64,000 nt of DNA from Vicia villosa (taxonomy: Eukaryota; Streptophyta; Magnoliopsida; Fabales; Fabaceae): the NCBI RefSeq assembly GCF_029867415.1, contig NW_026705228.1, forward strand, positions 744,001 to 808,000. Direction: 5' to 3'. Made by a program: the position numbers and the translations under genes. Shown piece by piece: positions 33,450 through 44,822 of the stretch; within the stretch, counting starts at the first letter, position 1, and every line of letters starts with the position of its first letter. The notes beneath the pieces are model-generated. The model was not told where the DNA came from. It saw nothing but the letters and a program-made list of their open reading frames with translations, and did no database searches.

Positions 33450-35615
33450 ATGCCTTCAACAAAGTATGAGATTGAAAAGTTCACCGGAGTGAATGATTTC
33501 GGTCTGTGGCGCTTGAAGATGAAAGCCCTACTGGTTCAGCAGGGGTGTTTGGAAGCGTTGAAGGGAGAGGCAGCCATGAATGCAGAATTGACGGCAGCGG
33601 AAAAGACAAATATGATCGAGAAAGCACACAGCGCAATTTTGTTGAGCCTTGGTGATAAGGTTCTCCGGCAGGTATCAAAGGAGACGACGGCATCAGGGTT
33701 ATGGGTGAAACTTGAAAGTTTGTATATGACCAAATCGCTGGTAAATCGACTCTACCTGAAGCAAGCTTTGTATTCATTCAAGATGATTGAAGACAAAGTA
33801 TTGGCTGAGCAGTTGGATATGTTCAACAAGCTGATTCTTGATCTTGAAAATATTGATGTGAAGATCGATGATGAAGATCAAGCGCTGTTACTATTGTGTT
33901 CTTTGCCTCGATCACATGCTCACTTCAAAGAAACTCTCTTGTATGGAAGGGAGTCCCTGACGTTTGAAGAAGTTCAATCAGCCTTGTACTCTAAGGACTT
34001 GAATGAACGAAAGGAGCATAAACCTTCGATTGTTGGCGAAGGTTTGGCCGTTAAAGGAAAACTCTTACGAAAGGATGGTAAGTTCGACAAGAAGAAAGGC
34101 AAAAGCCAATCGAAGACTTACAGTGGCGAAGCATCTGGCATTCGATGCTACCATTGTAAGAAGGAGGGTCACACAAGAAAGGTGTGCCCTGAACGCTTGA
34201 AATATCATGGAGGTAAGGATAATGGCAACGCTGCCATTGTTCAAGATGATTTCGAATCATCTGATGTTCTTGTGGTTTCAAGCAGTGACTCTAAGAAGGA
34301 GTGGATTATGGATTCAGGTTGCACTTGGCACATGACTCCAAACAAAGACTTGTTCGAGGAATTATGTGATCAAGATGGTGGATCAGTATTGCTGGGAAAC
34401 AACAAGGCTTGCAAGATTGCAGGTGTTGGATCTGTGAGATTCAAGCTCCATGATGAGTCAATAAGGTTGTTGACTGAAGTCAGGTATGTTCCTGATTTGA
34501 AGAGAAATCTGCTTTCTCTTGGTGAATTCGACAAGAAAGGATATGTTTTCCAAGGAGAGAAAAGTATCCTAAGAGTCATGAAGGGTTCGAAGGAAGTCTT
34601 GAGAGGCGTGAAGAAACAAGGCTTGTATACCCTTGAGGCTGAAGTTGTAAGTGGTTCGACAAATGTTGCATCCACGAAACCTTTGTCGAAAACAGAAATC
34701 TGGCACATGAGATTGGGCCATGTCAGTGAAAGGGGTCTGGTCGAATTAGGGAAACAAAATCTGCTTGGTGGAGACAAAATCGAAAAGCTGAAGTTTTGTG
34801 AACCCTGTGTACTTGGAAAATCTTGCAGAGTGAAGTTCAACAAAGGCAAACAAAGAACACATGGATCCCTTGATTACATCCATGCTGATCTTTGGGGGCC
34901 TGCAAGGTGTCCATCACATTCAGGAGCAAGGTATTTTCTATCCATAGTAGATGATTATTCCAGAAAATTATGGGTATTCATCCAGAAGACTAAGGATGAA
35001 ACTTTTGAGAATTTCAAAAGTTGGAAGACTCTGGTTGAAAATCAGACTGGCAGAAAGGTCAAGAGGTTGAGAACCGACAATGGCCTTGAATTTTGCAATG
35101 AGGCATTCGACAGTTTTTGTGCTGCCTCTGGTATTGCAAGGCATAGAACTACTGCAGGTACTCCACAGCAAAATGGTTTGGCTGAAAGGTTTAATCGAAC
35201 TATTTTGGAGAGAGTCAGATGCATGTTGACTAGTGCGGGGTTAACAAAGGTGTTCTGGGCTGAGGCTGTTTCGACAGCAACATATCTGATAAACAGATGT
35301 CCTTCGACAGCGTTAGATATGAAGACACCTGAAGAAGTTTGGTCGGGACATCCACCAGATCTCGACAAACTGAGAGTATTTGGCTGCGTAGCCTATGCTC
35401 ACATTAGGCAAAACAAGGTCGAACCTAGAGCTCTGAAATGCATGTTCATGGGATACCCTGAAGGAGTCAAAGCTTATAGGCTATGGTGCCTAGAGCCAGG
35501 TCACAGGAGGTGTATCACCAGTCGAGATGTAGTTTTCAATGAAGCTGAAATGGCTTTTAAGAAAACTGATGATGTTGGTCGAAGTACAGAAACATCTGAC
35601 GAAGAGCTGGAATAG
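33450..35615 (+). CDS. gag-pol: Tork-like Gag-protease-integrase
   Basis: The first ATG of this frame is at 33450; the frame itself opens earlier at a GTG. In order: gag domain (KFTGVNDFGLWRLKM, residues about 5-210), zinc knuckle CYHCKKEGHTRKVC (about 240), protease IMDSGCTWHM (about 290), GAG-pre-integrase HHCC finger (WHMRLGHVSERG...CEPCVLGK), and the integrase triad in DLWGP, TDNGLEF and QQNGLAERFN. The frame ends at TAG 35613-35615 in the acidic linker between integrase and RT; RT follows in the same frame. All catalytic residues are present. Role: particle proteins, maturation and integration of the element. Confidence 0.92.
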   Translation: MPSTKYEIEKFTGVNDFGLWRLKMKALLVQQGCLEALKGEAAMNAELTAAEKTNMIEKAHSAILLSLGDKVLRQVSKETTASGLWVKLESLYMTKSLVNRLYLKQALYSFKMIEDKVLAEQLDMFNKLILDLENIDVKIDDEDQALLLLCSLPRSHAHFKETLLYGRESLTFEEVQSALYSKDLNERKEHKPSIVGEGLAVKGKLLRKDGKFDKKKGKSQSKTYSGEASGIRCYHCKKEGHTRKVCPERLKYHGGKDNGNAAIVQDDFESSDVLVVSSSDSKKEWIMDSGCTWHMTPNKDLFEELCDQDGGSVLLGNNKACKIAGVGSVRFKLHDESIRLLTEVRYVPDLKRNLLSLGEFDKKGYVFQGEKSILRVMKGSKEVLRGVKKQGLYTLEAEVVSGSTNVASTKPLSKTEIWHMRLGHVSERGLVELGKQNLLGGDKIEKLKFCEPCVLGKSCRVKFNKGKQRTHGSLDYIHADLWGPARCPSHSGARYFLSIVDDYSRKLWVFIQKTKDETFENFKSWKTLVENQTGRKVKRLRTDNGLEFCNEAFDSFCAASGIARHRTTAGTPQQNGLAERFNRTILERVRCMLTSAGLTKVFWAEAVSTATYLINRCPSTALDMKTPEEVWSGHPPDLDKLRVFGCVAYAHIRQNKVEPRALKCMFMGYPEGVKAYRLWCLEPGHRRCITSRDVVFNEAEMAFKKTDDVGRSTETSDEELE

Positions 35616-37412
35616 GTAGAGATTCCTGTTGAGGTGGAGCATGTTGATGCTGAATTGCATATCCCAGATGAAGTCGAAGAAGAAGCAGAAGATGCTGAAG
35701 TTGAGGAAATTGACGATGACTACCTATTGTCGAGAGATAGGTCGAGAAGAGTCATCAAGCCACCTCAAAGACTTGGATATGCAGATCTTATAGCTTATGC
35801 CTTAATCTCTGCAAGTGAGGTTCTAGACGAAGAACCTAGAGACTATAAGGAAGTTATGAAGAGTCGAAACAAGACTGAATGGCTGAAGGCCATGGATGAT
35901 GAGATGAAATCTCTTCATGATAATCATACTTGGGAACTGATCAAGAAACCTGTTGGGGCAAGGTTAGTCAACTGTAAATGGATTTTCAAAGTTAAGGAAG
36001 GAATTGAAGGAGTGACGTCGAAAAGATACAAGGCAAGGTTAGTTGCAAGGGGTTTCACTCAGAAAGAAGGTGTCGACTTCAATGATGTGTTTTCTCCTGT
36101 TGTGAAGCATAGGTCCATTCGAATGTTGCTTGCCATGGTGGCACAGTTCGATCTTGAACTGGAACAGATGGATGTGAAGACTGCGTTCTTGTATGGTGAT
36201 CTAGATGAAACGATCCTGATGAGGCAACCTGAAGGGTATGTCGAAAAGGGGAAGGAAGATTATGTGTGCAAGTTAAAGAGATCTTTGTATGGGCTGAAAC
36301 AATCTCCTCGACAGTGGAATAGGAGATTCGACAAGTTCATGGCACGCATAAGTTTCATTAGAAGTCAGTTCGACCACTGCGTTTACTTCAGATTTCGACC
36401 TGTTAATTCATTTGTTATTTTGTTGCTTTATGTGGATGATATTCTCATAGCAAGCAACAATGTTGAAGATGTGATGAGGGTGAAGGCTGAACTCAATAAG
36501 GAGTTCGATATGAAGGATCTGGGAGCTGCTTCCAGGATTCTTGGAATTGACATTCGGAGAGATAGAAAGAAGTCGAAGATATGCTTATCTCAAGAGGCAT
36601 ATCTACGGAAGATTCTTGAAAAGTTTGGTATGTCGAATTCGAAGCCAGTTGTGACTCCAACAAACCCTCAATTCAAGCTGAGTATTGATCAGTGTCCCAG
36701 TACTGATGTCGAAAGAGTCTATATGAATAGCATTCCGTATGCTAATATAGTTGGTTCTTTGATGTATGCTATGGTTTGTACTAGACCCGACATAGCATAC
36801 GCAGTAAGTCTTGTAAGCAGGTACATGGCGAATCCTGGAAAGGCTCACTGGCAAGCATTGAAGTGGATTTTAAGGTACATAAATGGGTCTCTGAATAGAG
36901 TCCTAATTTATGGTGGAGCCTTGGGTGAAGATAGTAAAGCAGTAATAGAAGGATATGTCGACTCTGATTATGCAGGTTGTATGGATTCCAGAAAATCTAT
37001 TTCTGGATATGTTTTCACTATGTTTGGCACTGCAATTAGTTGGAAAGCAACACTTCAGAAGGTTGTTGCTCTATCAACCACTGAAGCGGAGTATATTGCC
37101 CTAACTGAAGCTGTGAAAGAAGCATTGTGGCTTGAAGGTTTTGCGAAGGAGCTGAAACTTCAAGGTCGAGGTATCACTGTTAAATGTGATAGTCAAAGTG
37201 CAATACACCTGTCGAAGAATTCAGCCTATCATGAGCGAACTAAGCACATTGATGTGAGGCTGCATTTCGTCAGAGGAGTAATCGAGCGTGGAGAAGTCCA
37301 AGTGCTGAAGGTTTCGACTAAAGACAATGCTGCTGATATGATCACCAAGACATTGCCGAGTTGCAAGTTTTTCCACTGTATGCAGTTGATAAAGCTGCAT
37401 GAAGAAAGCTAG
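35616..37412 (+). CDS. pol: Tork-like reverse transcriptase-RNase H
   Basis: Same frame as the preceding gag-pro-integrase, separated by a single TAG; first ATG 35634. RT (about residues 95-345 of this part) shows CKWIFKVK, RYKARLVARGF, QMDVKTAFLYGDL and the catalytic YVDD (36429-36440). The copia RNase H follows with YVDSDYAG, LSTTEAEYIAL, CDSQSAIHL and KHIDVRLHFVR. It ends at TAG 37410-37412, about 40 bp before the 3' LTR. No frameshift or missing active-site residue seen. Confidence 0.92.
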   Translation, partial: VEIPVEVEHVDAELHIPDEVEEEAEDAEVEEIDDDYLLSRDRSRRVIKPPQRLGYADLIAYALISASEVLDEEPRDYKEVMKSRNKTEWLKAMDDEMKSLHDNHTWELIKKPVGARLVNCKWIFKVKEGIEGVTSKRYKARLVARGFTQKEGVDFNDVFSPVVKHRSIRMLLAMVAQFDLELEQMDVKTAFLYGDLDETILMRQPEGYVEKGKEDYVCKLKRSLYGLKQSPRQWNRRFDKFMARISFIRSQFDHCVYFRFRPVNSFVILLLYVDDILIASNNVEDVMRVKAELNKEFDMKDLGAASRILGIDIRRDRKKSKICLSQEAYLRKILEKFGMSNSKPVVTPTNPQFKLSIDQCPSTDVERVYMNSIPYANIVGSLMYAMVCTRPDIAYAVSLVSRYMANPGKAHWQALKWILRYINGSLNRVLIYGGALGEDSKAVIEGYVDSDYAGCMDSRKSISGYVFTMFGTAISWKATLQKVVALSTTEAEYIALTEAVKEALWLEGFAKELKLQGRGITVKCDSQSAIHLSKNSAYHERTKHIDVRLHFVRGVIERGEVQVLKVSTKDNAADMITKTLPSCKFFHCMQLIKLHEES

Positions 37413-37440
37413 TTTGTTCCTTGACGTTGTAGAGTTAGGT

Positions 37441-37454
37441 CCAAGGTGGAGATT
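37441..37454 (+). other. Polypurine tract of the Tork-like element
   Basis: CCAAGGTGGAGATT directly before the 3' LTR; purine-rich, expected position for plus-strand priming. Confidence 0.6.
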
Positions 37455-37945
37455 TGTGAGATATTGGATCAAACTCTAGTATTGTCGAAGGGTAGCTTCT
37501 TGGTTCGACAGTTCGACAGAGTTAAGCATGAAGTCGAAGGATTGTTCACATGCTGGTGTCGAAGTGTGCATGCTGTAGTCGAAGATGGGTCTAGCATGCA
37601 GATGTCGAAGATGCTAGGGTTGTTAGCATGTTAAATTAGGTTTTAGTGTTTAAACCCTAATTTGTTAAGTTAGCTTGTTTATTAAGTTGGCTTGTGTAAT
37701 GGGCCTTGCTGAAAAAGCCCATTAGTTAGTATGTTAGGTTTTATTATAAATAGCATACTAGTCTCTTATCATTGCTAAGCTGCAAATCCTAATTTAGGGT
37801 GAGAGAGGTTATTTGTTATTCTTGTAAACTTGTAATCTTGTTTTAAGAGAAAGTGAAAGAATATCAGTTATAACCAATTCTTGTGTTCTTATTCTCTTCC
37901 CTAATTCCCTATTATACTTTGTTATTGGTATCGTTTTTCACAACA
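37455..37945 (+). repeat. 3' LTR of the Tork-like element (491 bp)
   Basis: Same length as 32934-33424 and no difference found by eye. Confidence 0.95.
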
Positions 37946-37950
37946 AAATG
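37946..37950. repeat. Tork-like element TSD, right copy
   Basis: AAATG, matching 32929-32933. Confidence 0.9.
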
Positions 37951-39944
37951 CATAAAAAAAAGGGTGTCACATGTTATTTTCACCGCAATGAAAACCTAAA
38001 ACAAACATAAAAAACATGCACTAATCATCTTGTAACACAATTTGATATATCATGTTTCCATATATTATGCATATCGCACACGGAATAACAAACTTCAAGA
38101 GATTTCAATGAATATATCCCATATCATATCCATCTACCAAATCATATAACATAAGAAATTCATATATTTTCATGTCATATGAATCCAACATTGGCACATA
38201 GCCATTAATACATTGTATCCAACATCTCAAGTCAAACATCTTAAAAATAACAATATCTGATAATAAAACATGAGTTTAAATAAACCCCCATGTGTTACAT
38301 GATCAGGGCATTTGAATCACTACCTAATCAAAATGATAAAACCAAAATCTCCTCGGCTAAATTCTCGGACAAGCTCACTACTCGTCGGAACCTGCACGAT
38401 GTCACAATGAACATCATTGAAATAGAAGGGTGATAATACGCATCATAATGAATATATATAATATGTACAATGAACATAGCATACAATAGCATTATCATTC
38501 ATCACACTTCATGATTGAATAAGTTTCACGATTATCGCACATTCAACACAATTCTCAATATTCACACAAAGCAATCACATCAATTCAAAAACAATCACAT
38601 AGCACACAATATGACTCGAATGTAATAAATGTGACTTAATGCATATGGTACCATTGTGATTATCAAGCTCACTACTCCTGTTTAGAATCCAGAGCCATGC
38701 TTCCGATTCAAACAAAATCAAAGCCCTCAAAATATGAACAATAGTTCACCGCTTCCGAATCCATAAAAGGGAACAAAGCCGCTCATGTTTCCTCACAAGG
38801 ATCAAAGCCAACCGGAGTTCCAACTCCCCATGAATTCATGTACAATTATAACAACACATATGCAATTAAGATTATCATACAATCTTAACATACCGCATAC
38901 CACAATAATTCACAAAATGAATTACCCACCAATTGTACATAACACACATATCAAATAAAAATCACAACAACTAGCATATATTCAATCACACTCATTATGA
39001 ATATCATACACATATCAAGCCAACAATTGTCATTCACCGTTTACCAACTCATAGCACACATGAAGATAATTACATGGTATTCACACAACAACACCATAAT
39101 TAATTCATCAAGTGCTAACCAATCCTATCATATCATATAGAATATCAAATTAGCTTCCTAATGCTTCGAACGACACATAAAATGGAGTTACGGATCAAAA
39201 GTTATGCACATTTGAATTTTCACAAAATAGGGCACTTTCGCCCGGCGAAAGCTTTGGCTCGCTCGGCGCTTCAAGTCAAAAACTTGGTCACCAAAAAACC
39301 TTGCTTTCCCGCTGCTCGCCTGGTGGAAGACACCAGAACAGCAAAATTCTATGCATTTTCAGCACCTCTAACACCAACCTAAATCCTATTTTTGCCAACC
39401 AAAACTCATCCAAACAACAATTTAACACACATAAAAGATTCCTAATCATGTTCTTAACCATGGATTCACATACAAACATTATCAAACATGATTAATAGCA
39501 CAAATCCCATGAATTGAACATAAACCCTAACATTCAATAAACTTATGAAATTGAGAGATGATTATCTAGCATACTATCATACATTGCATACATATAAGTT
39601 CAAGATAATGGGATTCACCCCCTTACCTCAAGTTAAACTTCTTCCTCTTCAAGTTTCTACAAAATCCTCTCCTCTTCTCTTCTCTCTTCTACTCTTATTT
39701 TTCTCAAAATGATAGTAACCTCTAAAACCCTATTTCCTTACTATCCTCTCTTAATTAATTGGGCTTAACCCATAATTCCACCCAGTGTCATATTTCTACA
39801 ACTTAGGCACAATCAGTTATATCTCCCTAATAACTCAATTAACCTAAATAGCACAAATACACATATAATTAATTAAAATAAATAATTAATAAAAACACCA
39901 AATTAAATAATTAATAAAATAGCTAATAAAATTGGGATGTTACA

Positions 39945-40038
39945 GGAATCATCATAGGTTGAGTTCGTGGAAGACAATAATTGACGTAGTGAGAGGTAGA
40001 TTGGCATCTTGGAACAATAAATGCTTATCGATCGGTGG
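39945..40038 (+). pseudogene. LINE reverse transcriptase fragment 1
   Basis: The frame reading WKTIIDVVRGRLASWNNKCLSIGG is the thumb-side region of plant L1-type RT (motif R-L-x-x-W...LS-x-GG). It is cut by the solo LTR and continues at 43315. The last five bases (40034-40038, GGTGG) are the TSD. Confidence 0.8.
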
Positions 40039-41892
40039 TGTAGCGGGGAAAATCTGATATCGAAGCCATGGGATTGACTCGAATCAATATTTCGTTTGAA
40101 ATCGCCACCGCGCTTTATTTTTTCAAAGGAAAAGGGAAAAGAACGTAAAACCCAAAGTTTTGTTTTTAAAACAAGAAAGAGAACTCAGGTTCGGGTGTTG
40201 ATTATATGAGGGGAAGGTTTAAAGCACCCCTCATATCCGTGGTACTCCACGGGAACCTTTTTGAAAATCTGTGTGTGTGTGCTAAAAAGGGTTTGTTTTA
40301 TTTTTAAAATAAGCTCGGCAAAGCGTTAAGCTTTGGGCCTACATACCTCCTCGGTGCAATGGAGAAGTCAGAGCTAATGTAGTTCCGCTTCTGGGAAAAA
40401 CGTTTTAAAACGAATAAACACTTTGTTGTCGTTAGAGAGAAATACTCAGCCATTGATCTTGAGCATGAGAACAAACAAGTTCTTTGCATCGCAAATGAAA
40501 GAAGGGCGCCAACTCGGATAAAATCAACGAGTATGCTACTAGCTCTCTCACGCGGAAAAGATCTCGTTATTATCAATCAATTTCAAAATCGTGGGGTATA
40601 ACCGCTCGTTTCGACAATTAACGGTGTCTAAACTTTTGAAGAAAAGCCACCAAGGGCGAAAGATATTTGTAAGAAAAAGGTTTTGAAAAGATTGCAAACA
40701 TAAGAATATTTTGGAAAAAGGGAGAAGATTTTGAAAATTTAAGAATGGGAGGAGATGAAGAGGCTAACCTAATGCATAAAATAAAAGCTAAGGAAAGAAA
40801 CGGTCTAACCAAATAAGAAGCCAACACTTGACATTAAGAGCCAAGGTAGTTTTCCCATCCTTTGGATTTATCAATACCAACACATTAACACTTGGGGGTC
40901 CAGATGAACTTATTGTCTTAGCACCATTTTTCATTAAGCACATTGAGATTCTGACGAAAATTGGGCAGAGTAACGGCTGTTTTTCGGGTAAAATCCTTAT
41001 ATCAATGCCTTGGAATTAACCATCAAGGGCTTTCAAGGAAATACCTGCACACATAAACATACAACAGAACAATGCCAGACAGACAGAACAATCACAGGAT
41101 AGTAATAGAATGAGTCCAGAGGTACTAGGTCCATAAGTCCGAATCTCCAAAGTGCTAGGGATAGTAACCGATAGTCCAAAGAGAACCTTATGTATTTTTT
41201 AGATTTTGGTTATTTATTAGTGTTTTAGCGAAAAAAATAAAGTATGGTCCAAGTGGACAAAAGAAAAATAACAGAAGCATAAACATATGTCCAAGTGGAC
41301 AAAGAGAAAATGACGGAAAGTAAATATGATGAAATGATAAAGTAAAGCGATAAAGCGAGAAATATAAAGAGCGGTAATATAAATAGCGGTATAGTAAAGG
41401 TGCAGAATTTAAAGTTAGTTGTTAAGTGTTAAAGATAACCATCTTGAAACTTGTCAAGTATGTTATCAAAGTTAGTAGGAAGATCTATGGTGAGTGAATG
41501 ATGTACTCGGATTTAAATTCAATGGGGTTTATCAGAAGCTTGATAGAATCATAGCGACTACACGATAAAAACCTCCACAAGTCTTAAATCAACCGCATAC
41601 AATTGTCTTCCATGTTTGATCTTTTTTTTATTCGGGACACGAAATATTGCGCTATGTTAAGCAGATCGCCAAGTGATTTATGTAGAAATCACCCTACAAC
41701 GAGGCCGGTCAAAACTTTATGTGCTAATGCATGCGAGAAGAACGATATGTAGATCGCCTTCCGAAAGCAATACCGCACGAAAAGAAAATAGGTAACGATC
41801 TAGTCTTTACTAAGAATCCACAAGAATTCTAAAAGTATTAAGACTTTCATCGATCAAAAGAAAAAAAGGAGAAGGAGAAGATAAAATGCATA

Positions 41893-42146
41893 AAGATAAT
41901 CAACTCACACTATCATTAATATCATTCATCTAATATTATGGATTTGGTTCTTTCAAACCTATCAACATCCTAGATCCAATGATATTAATGAAATGGAGGA
42001 AGAAGAATAAAATTCACAAAAGATAATCAACTCACACTATCATTAATATCATTCATCTAATATTATGGATTAGGTTCTTTCAAACCTATCAACATCCTAG
42101 ATCCAATGATATTAATGAAATGGAGGAAGTAGGAAGCCAAAACAAG
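41893..42146. repeat. 127-bp tandem duplication
   Basis: Two near-identical copies beginning AAGATAATCAACTCACACTA at 41893 and 42020, inside the solo LTR. Confidence 0.85.
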
Positions 42147-42179
42147 CATAAAAAAGGCAAAAAACACATTCTGCCAGCA

Positions 42180-42286
42180 GGAAATCGATTTACCTCTGTA
42201 GGAAATCGATTTCCTGAGTCCAGAGTTCAAATTTTTAAAAAAAAATAAGGTGGAAATCGATTTCCTACAGAGGGAAATCGATTTCC
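42180..42286. repeat. GGAAATCGATTTCC palindrome array
   Basis: Four copies of the 14-bp palindrome (starts 42180, 42201, 42252, 42273; the first with one change), and two more partial copies at about 43020-43053. The pairs are spaced 21 bases apart. Related copies lie in the LTR at 43703-49716. Confidence 0.85.
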
Positions 42287-43309
42287 TGCACGCAGCATTC
42301 AAAAAATCAGCATTAGGAGGCATAAAACTTGACTTAAGCAAACATACAAACACCTTATGATCACATATCCATAGGAGCACGAATTTTCCATCAAATCACC
42401 ATCAAATAGCACCAATATAGCATCAAAGATGCATTGAACACAAGCAACAAAGATCTACATCTTAGAATTGAGAAATTTACCAATTCTTGAATTAAAGTGT
42501 TGAAGTAGCTTCAAGAACAAGCACAAAGTGTAGATCCTTCAAGTATGGAGATGAACAATCAAAGAAAAGAGTGAAATGTAGGAGGCTTAGTTCAAAATTA
42601 GCAAGATTCAATGTGAACCTTACTAATCTTATGAAAATGAACTTTGGGTGAGGGTTTTGGAAAGGGTGAGAAATGAATTTGCAAGCAATTTTTTGGCTCT
42701 CCAAGCTTGAGAAAATGAATTTGCAAGAACTTTTTTGGCTATCAAAAGCTTGAGAAATGAGGGAGTAGAGGGCTCTATTTATAGAATTGGAGCAAGAGTA
42801 GTGGCAAATTGGTCTTTTTGTGTTTGGTAATTAGCTTGTGTTTAATTGGTGATTAAAGTGGCAATTAAATGGTAAAAATGGTAAAATGAGGTTAAAGTGG
42901 GTTTAATGAATGAGTTAATTTTGATGAGGTGGAAAATTGATAAAATGATCAAATAAAAAGGTGCCAAAATGATGTCAAGCTTCCCTCCTTATATTTTTTT
43001 TGAATTTTGCGCACAGTAAATCGATTTCCCACAGGGGTAAATCGATTTCTACCTTCAAATTTTCAAAAACTGTTTTCTTGCACTGTTTTGATTTTTGCCC
43101 GATCTTTCACCTGTAAAATATAAACAAAAGAGACAAAACATATATTTTTTGATTTTTGGTTAGTATAAACAAATAAAAGGCTATAAATGCTCGATAATTC
43201 CCCTCAGAGATAATCACAGTATCAAAGATCAAGCTTCACAATGGTGCTCTTGATTGATGATTGAATGCAAATGATGCATGATCTTAGGGTCAAAAATTGG
43301 GGTATGACA

Positions 43310-43702
43310 GGTGGTTGTATAGCTCTTCTAAAATCTTTCCTTAGTGTCCTCCCCATGTACTATTTGTCATTTTTCAAAGCTCCTACTGGTGTTATTTTAA
43401 AACTTGAATCCAGGTTTGAGAAATTTTTATGGGGAGTGGGTCTAGAGGGGAGAAAGGTGAATTGGGTACTGTGGGATAAAATTTGTCGGGAGATGGGCGA
43501 CTAAGGAATGGGGATAAAAAAATTAAAAGCTTTTAATTTAGCATTGATGGGAAAATGGAATTGGCGACTTCTAATGGAGGAAGATAGAGTACTGGTGAAG
43601 ATTTTGAAGAGTAAGTATGGTAAGCTAGAGTTCGGGCAAACTAAGACGAATATGCTTAGTTCACTGTGATGGTGAGACTTATGTCTTTTGGATAAAGAAG
43701 AC
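43310..43702 (+). pseudogene. LINE reverse transcriptase fragment 2
   Basis: Continues fragment 1: LLKSFLSVLPMYYLSFFKAP and FEKFLWGVGLEGRKVNWVLWD are the conserved post-RT region of plant LINEs, followed after a TAA (43501) in the same frame by KAFNLALMGKWNWRLL. Further stops near 43665. Cut by the second solo LTR, TSD AAGAC at 43698-43702. Confidence 0.85.
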
Positions 43703-44200
43703 TGTAGCGGTGAAATTTGTGAGACTAAATCCATGGGAAAGATTTAGCTCATTTGTTTTAAACAGAGTCGCCACCGCGCTTTATTGTTTCCAAAAGGAAT
43801 GGGAGAAAGAGCGAATAAAACCCACAGAAGTATTTAAAATCAAAACTAATAAACTTATAAGAGATTTGGGTAAGGGGGTTTGTTATATAAAGGGAAGGTT
43901 TTAAGCACCCCTCATATCCATGGTACTCCATGGGAACCTCTTTGAAAATATTATTGTTTTTGTGTATATTTATTTGAAAAAAAAGCATATGTGAACTTGT
44001 TTAAAAAGAGTGTGGGGATGGGAAAATAAGTTTTTGAAAGTGAGCTCGATAAGACATCGTATCTTAGGTCTACATACCCCTTTAACAATAGGGAAGTCAG
44101 AGCTTTTGTAGTTCGTCTTAAAAGGAAAATAAAAGGGCCAAAGTGGCCAAAATCTTTTTCGGTGTTAAGCTTTAACAATACTCAACAAGTTTTTAACAAA

Positions 44201-44460
44201 AAGGGACCAAGATTTAACAATACAAGGTCAATGGACTAAGAGTAGTTTCACCGGGAAAAAATTTTCTCTTAGTATCATGGTTTTAAAACAAAGGGTTGGT
44301 TGAGATTTAACAACACAAAACCAATTTTAAATAAAAAGGGACCAAGCTTTAACAATACAAGGTCAATGGACTAAGAGTAGTTTCACCGGGAATAATTCTC
44401 CTCTTAGTTCCAAGGTTTTAAAACAAAAGGTTGGTTGAGCTTTAACAATACAAAACCAAG
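44201..44460. repeat. Direct repeat, about 136 bp, two copies
   Basis: GGGACCAAG(A/C)TTTAACAATACAAGGTC...GTTTCACCGGGAA...GGTTGGTTGAG occurs twice in tandem in the LTR, with short TTTAACAATAC echoes on both sides. Confidence 0.8.
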
Positions 44461-44822
44461 GGTGAGTTTAAAAAGGTTGAGCTTTAACAATGCAAAACCA
44501 TTTTTTAACAAGTGAAAAGATTTAACAATACTTTAACACAAAAATAAAAAAGATTTGGAAAAGAGTTTGAGTACCTTGACAATTTTAGTCAATGCCATTT
44601 CCATTCCTTTGGATTTTCAACAAACAACTTAAGCAATCAATCAATGGATACCTCAAGTGTGTGTGTGTGATAACATGTGTCACAAAAGACAAACAAGTAA
44701 GTATGATAATCATCAATGATAATGAACAGGGATGTTTATACCTTTGGAGGGATTCATATATGAATGAATGACGGATGATGAATATAAAACACATGCATGT
44801 GGTTAGTACACAAAGTATATAC

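Larger units (their letters stand above)
32934..37945 (+). mobile_element. Full-length Tnt1/Tork-like copia retrotransposon (5012 bp)
   Basis: Two 491-bp LTRs (32934-33424, 37455-37945) that appear identical, TSD AAATG (32929-32933 and 37946-37950), and one reading frame covering gag, protease, integrase, RT and RNase H, broken only by a TAG at 35613-35615. The gag start (YEIEKFTGVNDFGLWRLKM) and gene order fit the Tnt1/Tork group. It is the youngest insertion in the window. Confidence 0.95.
30010..39944 (-). mobile_element. Tekay-like chromovirus (Ty3/gypsy), 5' portion
   Basis: Contains the 5' LTR (32874-39944, itself holding a Tork-like element), a Met-tRNA primer site, and gag split by a solo SIRE-type LTR. 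The Tat element interrupts it at 30009/30010; the rest of pol and the 3' LTR would lie beyond the left edge. On the - strand the LTR starts TGTAACATCCC and ends GGGTGTTACA. It is inserted in LINE reverse-transcriptase sequence, right flank GGAAT at 39945-39949. Confidence 0.82.
32874..39944 (-). repeat. 5' LTR of the Tekay-like element, interrupted by Tork-like copia
   Basis: Forward TGTAACACCC at 32874 and GGGATGTTACA ending 39944. Without the 5012-bp copia insert and one TSD the LTR is about 2054 bp. The stretch 37951-39944 has no gene; it is AT-rich with a GC-rich patch of CGGCGAAAGC/GCTCGGCGC motifs near 39235-39325. Confidence 0.82.
40039..43309 (-). mobile_element. Ogre-type solo LTR (3271 bp)
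   Basis: Forward TGTAGCGGGGAAAATC...GGGGTATGACA, TSD GGTGG at 40034-40038 and 43310-43314. Excision restores the LINE RT frame (...LSIGG + CIALLK...). No internal region, so a product of LTR-LTR recombination. It contains a 127-bp tandem duplication and an array of GGAAATCGATTTCC palindromes. Putative TATA on the - strand at 42776-42783. No genes. Confidence 0.92.

Noticed and set aside
42180..42286. CRISPR-like regularly spaced repeats
   Set aside because: Plant nuclear retroelement LTR; palindromes of 14 bp with irregular spacing, no spacers or cas genes.
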